Origin: a virus
Virus record (IMG/VR): IMGVR_UViG_3300046474_000241
Span: 1 to 45,842 of that record
DNA length: 45,842 nucleotides
Strand: one strand, 5' to 3'
Program-made: the position numbers and the translations under genes
Part shown: positions 45,728-45,842 of the stretch, piece by piece
How the letters are laid out: the number at the start of each line of letters is the position of its first letter
How positions within the stretch are numbered: position 1 is the first letter of the stretch
The notes under the pieces: generated by a model
Databases searched by the model: none
Seen by the model: only the letters and a program-made list of their open reading frames with translations
Told to the model about the DNA's origin: nothing

Positions 45728-45842
45728 CAACCTCATCACCGCGATACTCGCCCTGGGCGGCGGCCTGTTCGGCAGTCTGTTGACGTTCTTTGGAATCCGG
45801 TTTGCGGCCAAGCAATCCGCCAAGGCCGCGCTGTCTACCGCC
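45716..45842. repeat. Terminal direct repeat, right copy
   Basis: Identical to 1-127; see the left copy. Confidence 0.95.
45720..45842 (+). CDS. Start of the coiled-coil membrane protein (continues at position 5)
   Basis: First 41 codons of the gene described at 5-418, cut by the end of the linear representation. It begins at GTG 45720, inside the end of the 4-TM gene. Confidence 0.9.
   Translation, partial: MDSNLITAILALGGGLFGSLLTFFGIRFAAKQSAKAALSTA

Noticed and set aside
1-45842. CRISPR arrays, insertion sequences or rRNA genes
   Set aside because: No regularly spaced repeats, no transposase or terminal inverted repeats, and no rRNA-like sequence were seen.

Overview
This window is an essentially complete genome of a temperate, long-tailed (siphovirus-type) bacteriophage. 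The first 127 bases recur exactly as the last 127 bases (1-127 = 45716-45842), so the contig closes into a circle of about 45,715 bp. A gene that starts at 45720 continues as the gene at 5-418. The DNA is strongly GC-rich, with many GTG/TTG starts, AGGAGG-type ribosome sites and at least one probable leaderless gene. The tail, capsid and integrase families resemble those of phages of high-GC Gram-positive bacteria. An actinobacterial host (for example Microbacteriaceae) is my inference; the sequence does not name it.

Layout. (1) 45720/5-963: end of the late operon, with a coiled-coil membrane protein, two holin-like proteins and a strong terminator. (2) 990-1974: a small protein and a dNMP kinase. 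(3) 1987-2620: a single gene behind its own promoter, followed by a roughly 100-bp operator/promoter element; it is a repressor candidate. (4) 2777-8203: Cas4/RecB-type nuclease, zinc protein, DNA methyltransferase, DUF4406 protein, LAGLIDADG protein, a phiC31-Gp3-like recombination directionality factor, a structured RNA region and a Holliday-junction-resolvase-like nuclease. One small gene at 8116-8304 is on the minus strand. (5) 8429-14440: primase/SF3 helicase, three tandem paralogues and a family A DNA polymerase. (6) 14467-17271: a sigma-70-family factor behind its own promoter, then small genes. (7) 17339-18799: large serine integrase. (8) 18824-25780: the second copy of the operator/promoter element and about 25 small genes, including eight tandem related genes (20099-22253), ending in a lipoprotein. 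(9) 25905-26110: one atypical tRNA-like element and one tRNA-Asn. (10) 26556-45727: HNH protein, tailspike, terminase, portal, MuF-like protein, an endolysin inside the head module, scaffold, major capsid, connectors, tail tube, frameshifted tail chaperone, tape measure and tail tip.

Regulation is the most unusual part. Three repeated element families are visible. First, an imperfect inverted repeat (left arm GGCCACCTCTCTATCTGT, right arm ACAGATAGGAGGCCC) lies just upstream of seven operons. The right arm contains the ribosome site, and the arrangement resembles the start-associated sequences of cluster K mycobacteriophages. Second, two copies of an element with paired GTGACG-N7-CGTCAC operators flank an AT-rich core; one is next to the repressor candidate and the other next to the integrase. 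Third, several promoters share the palindrome CTCAYGYGAG placed between -35 and -10. Together with a phage sigma factor and intrinsic terminators between cassettes, these suggest a layered lysis/lysogeny circuit. Apart from one small gene, everything is transcribed rightward.
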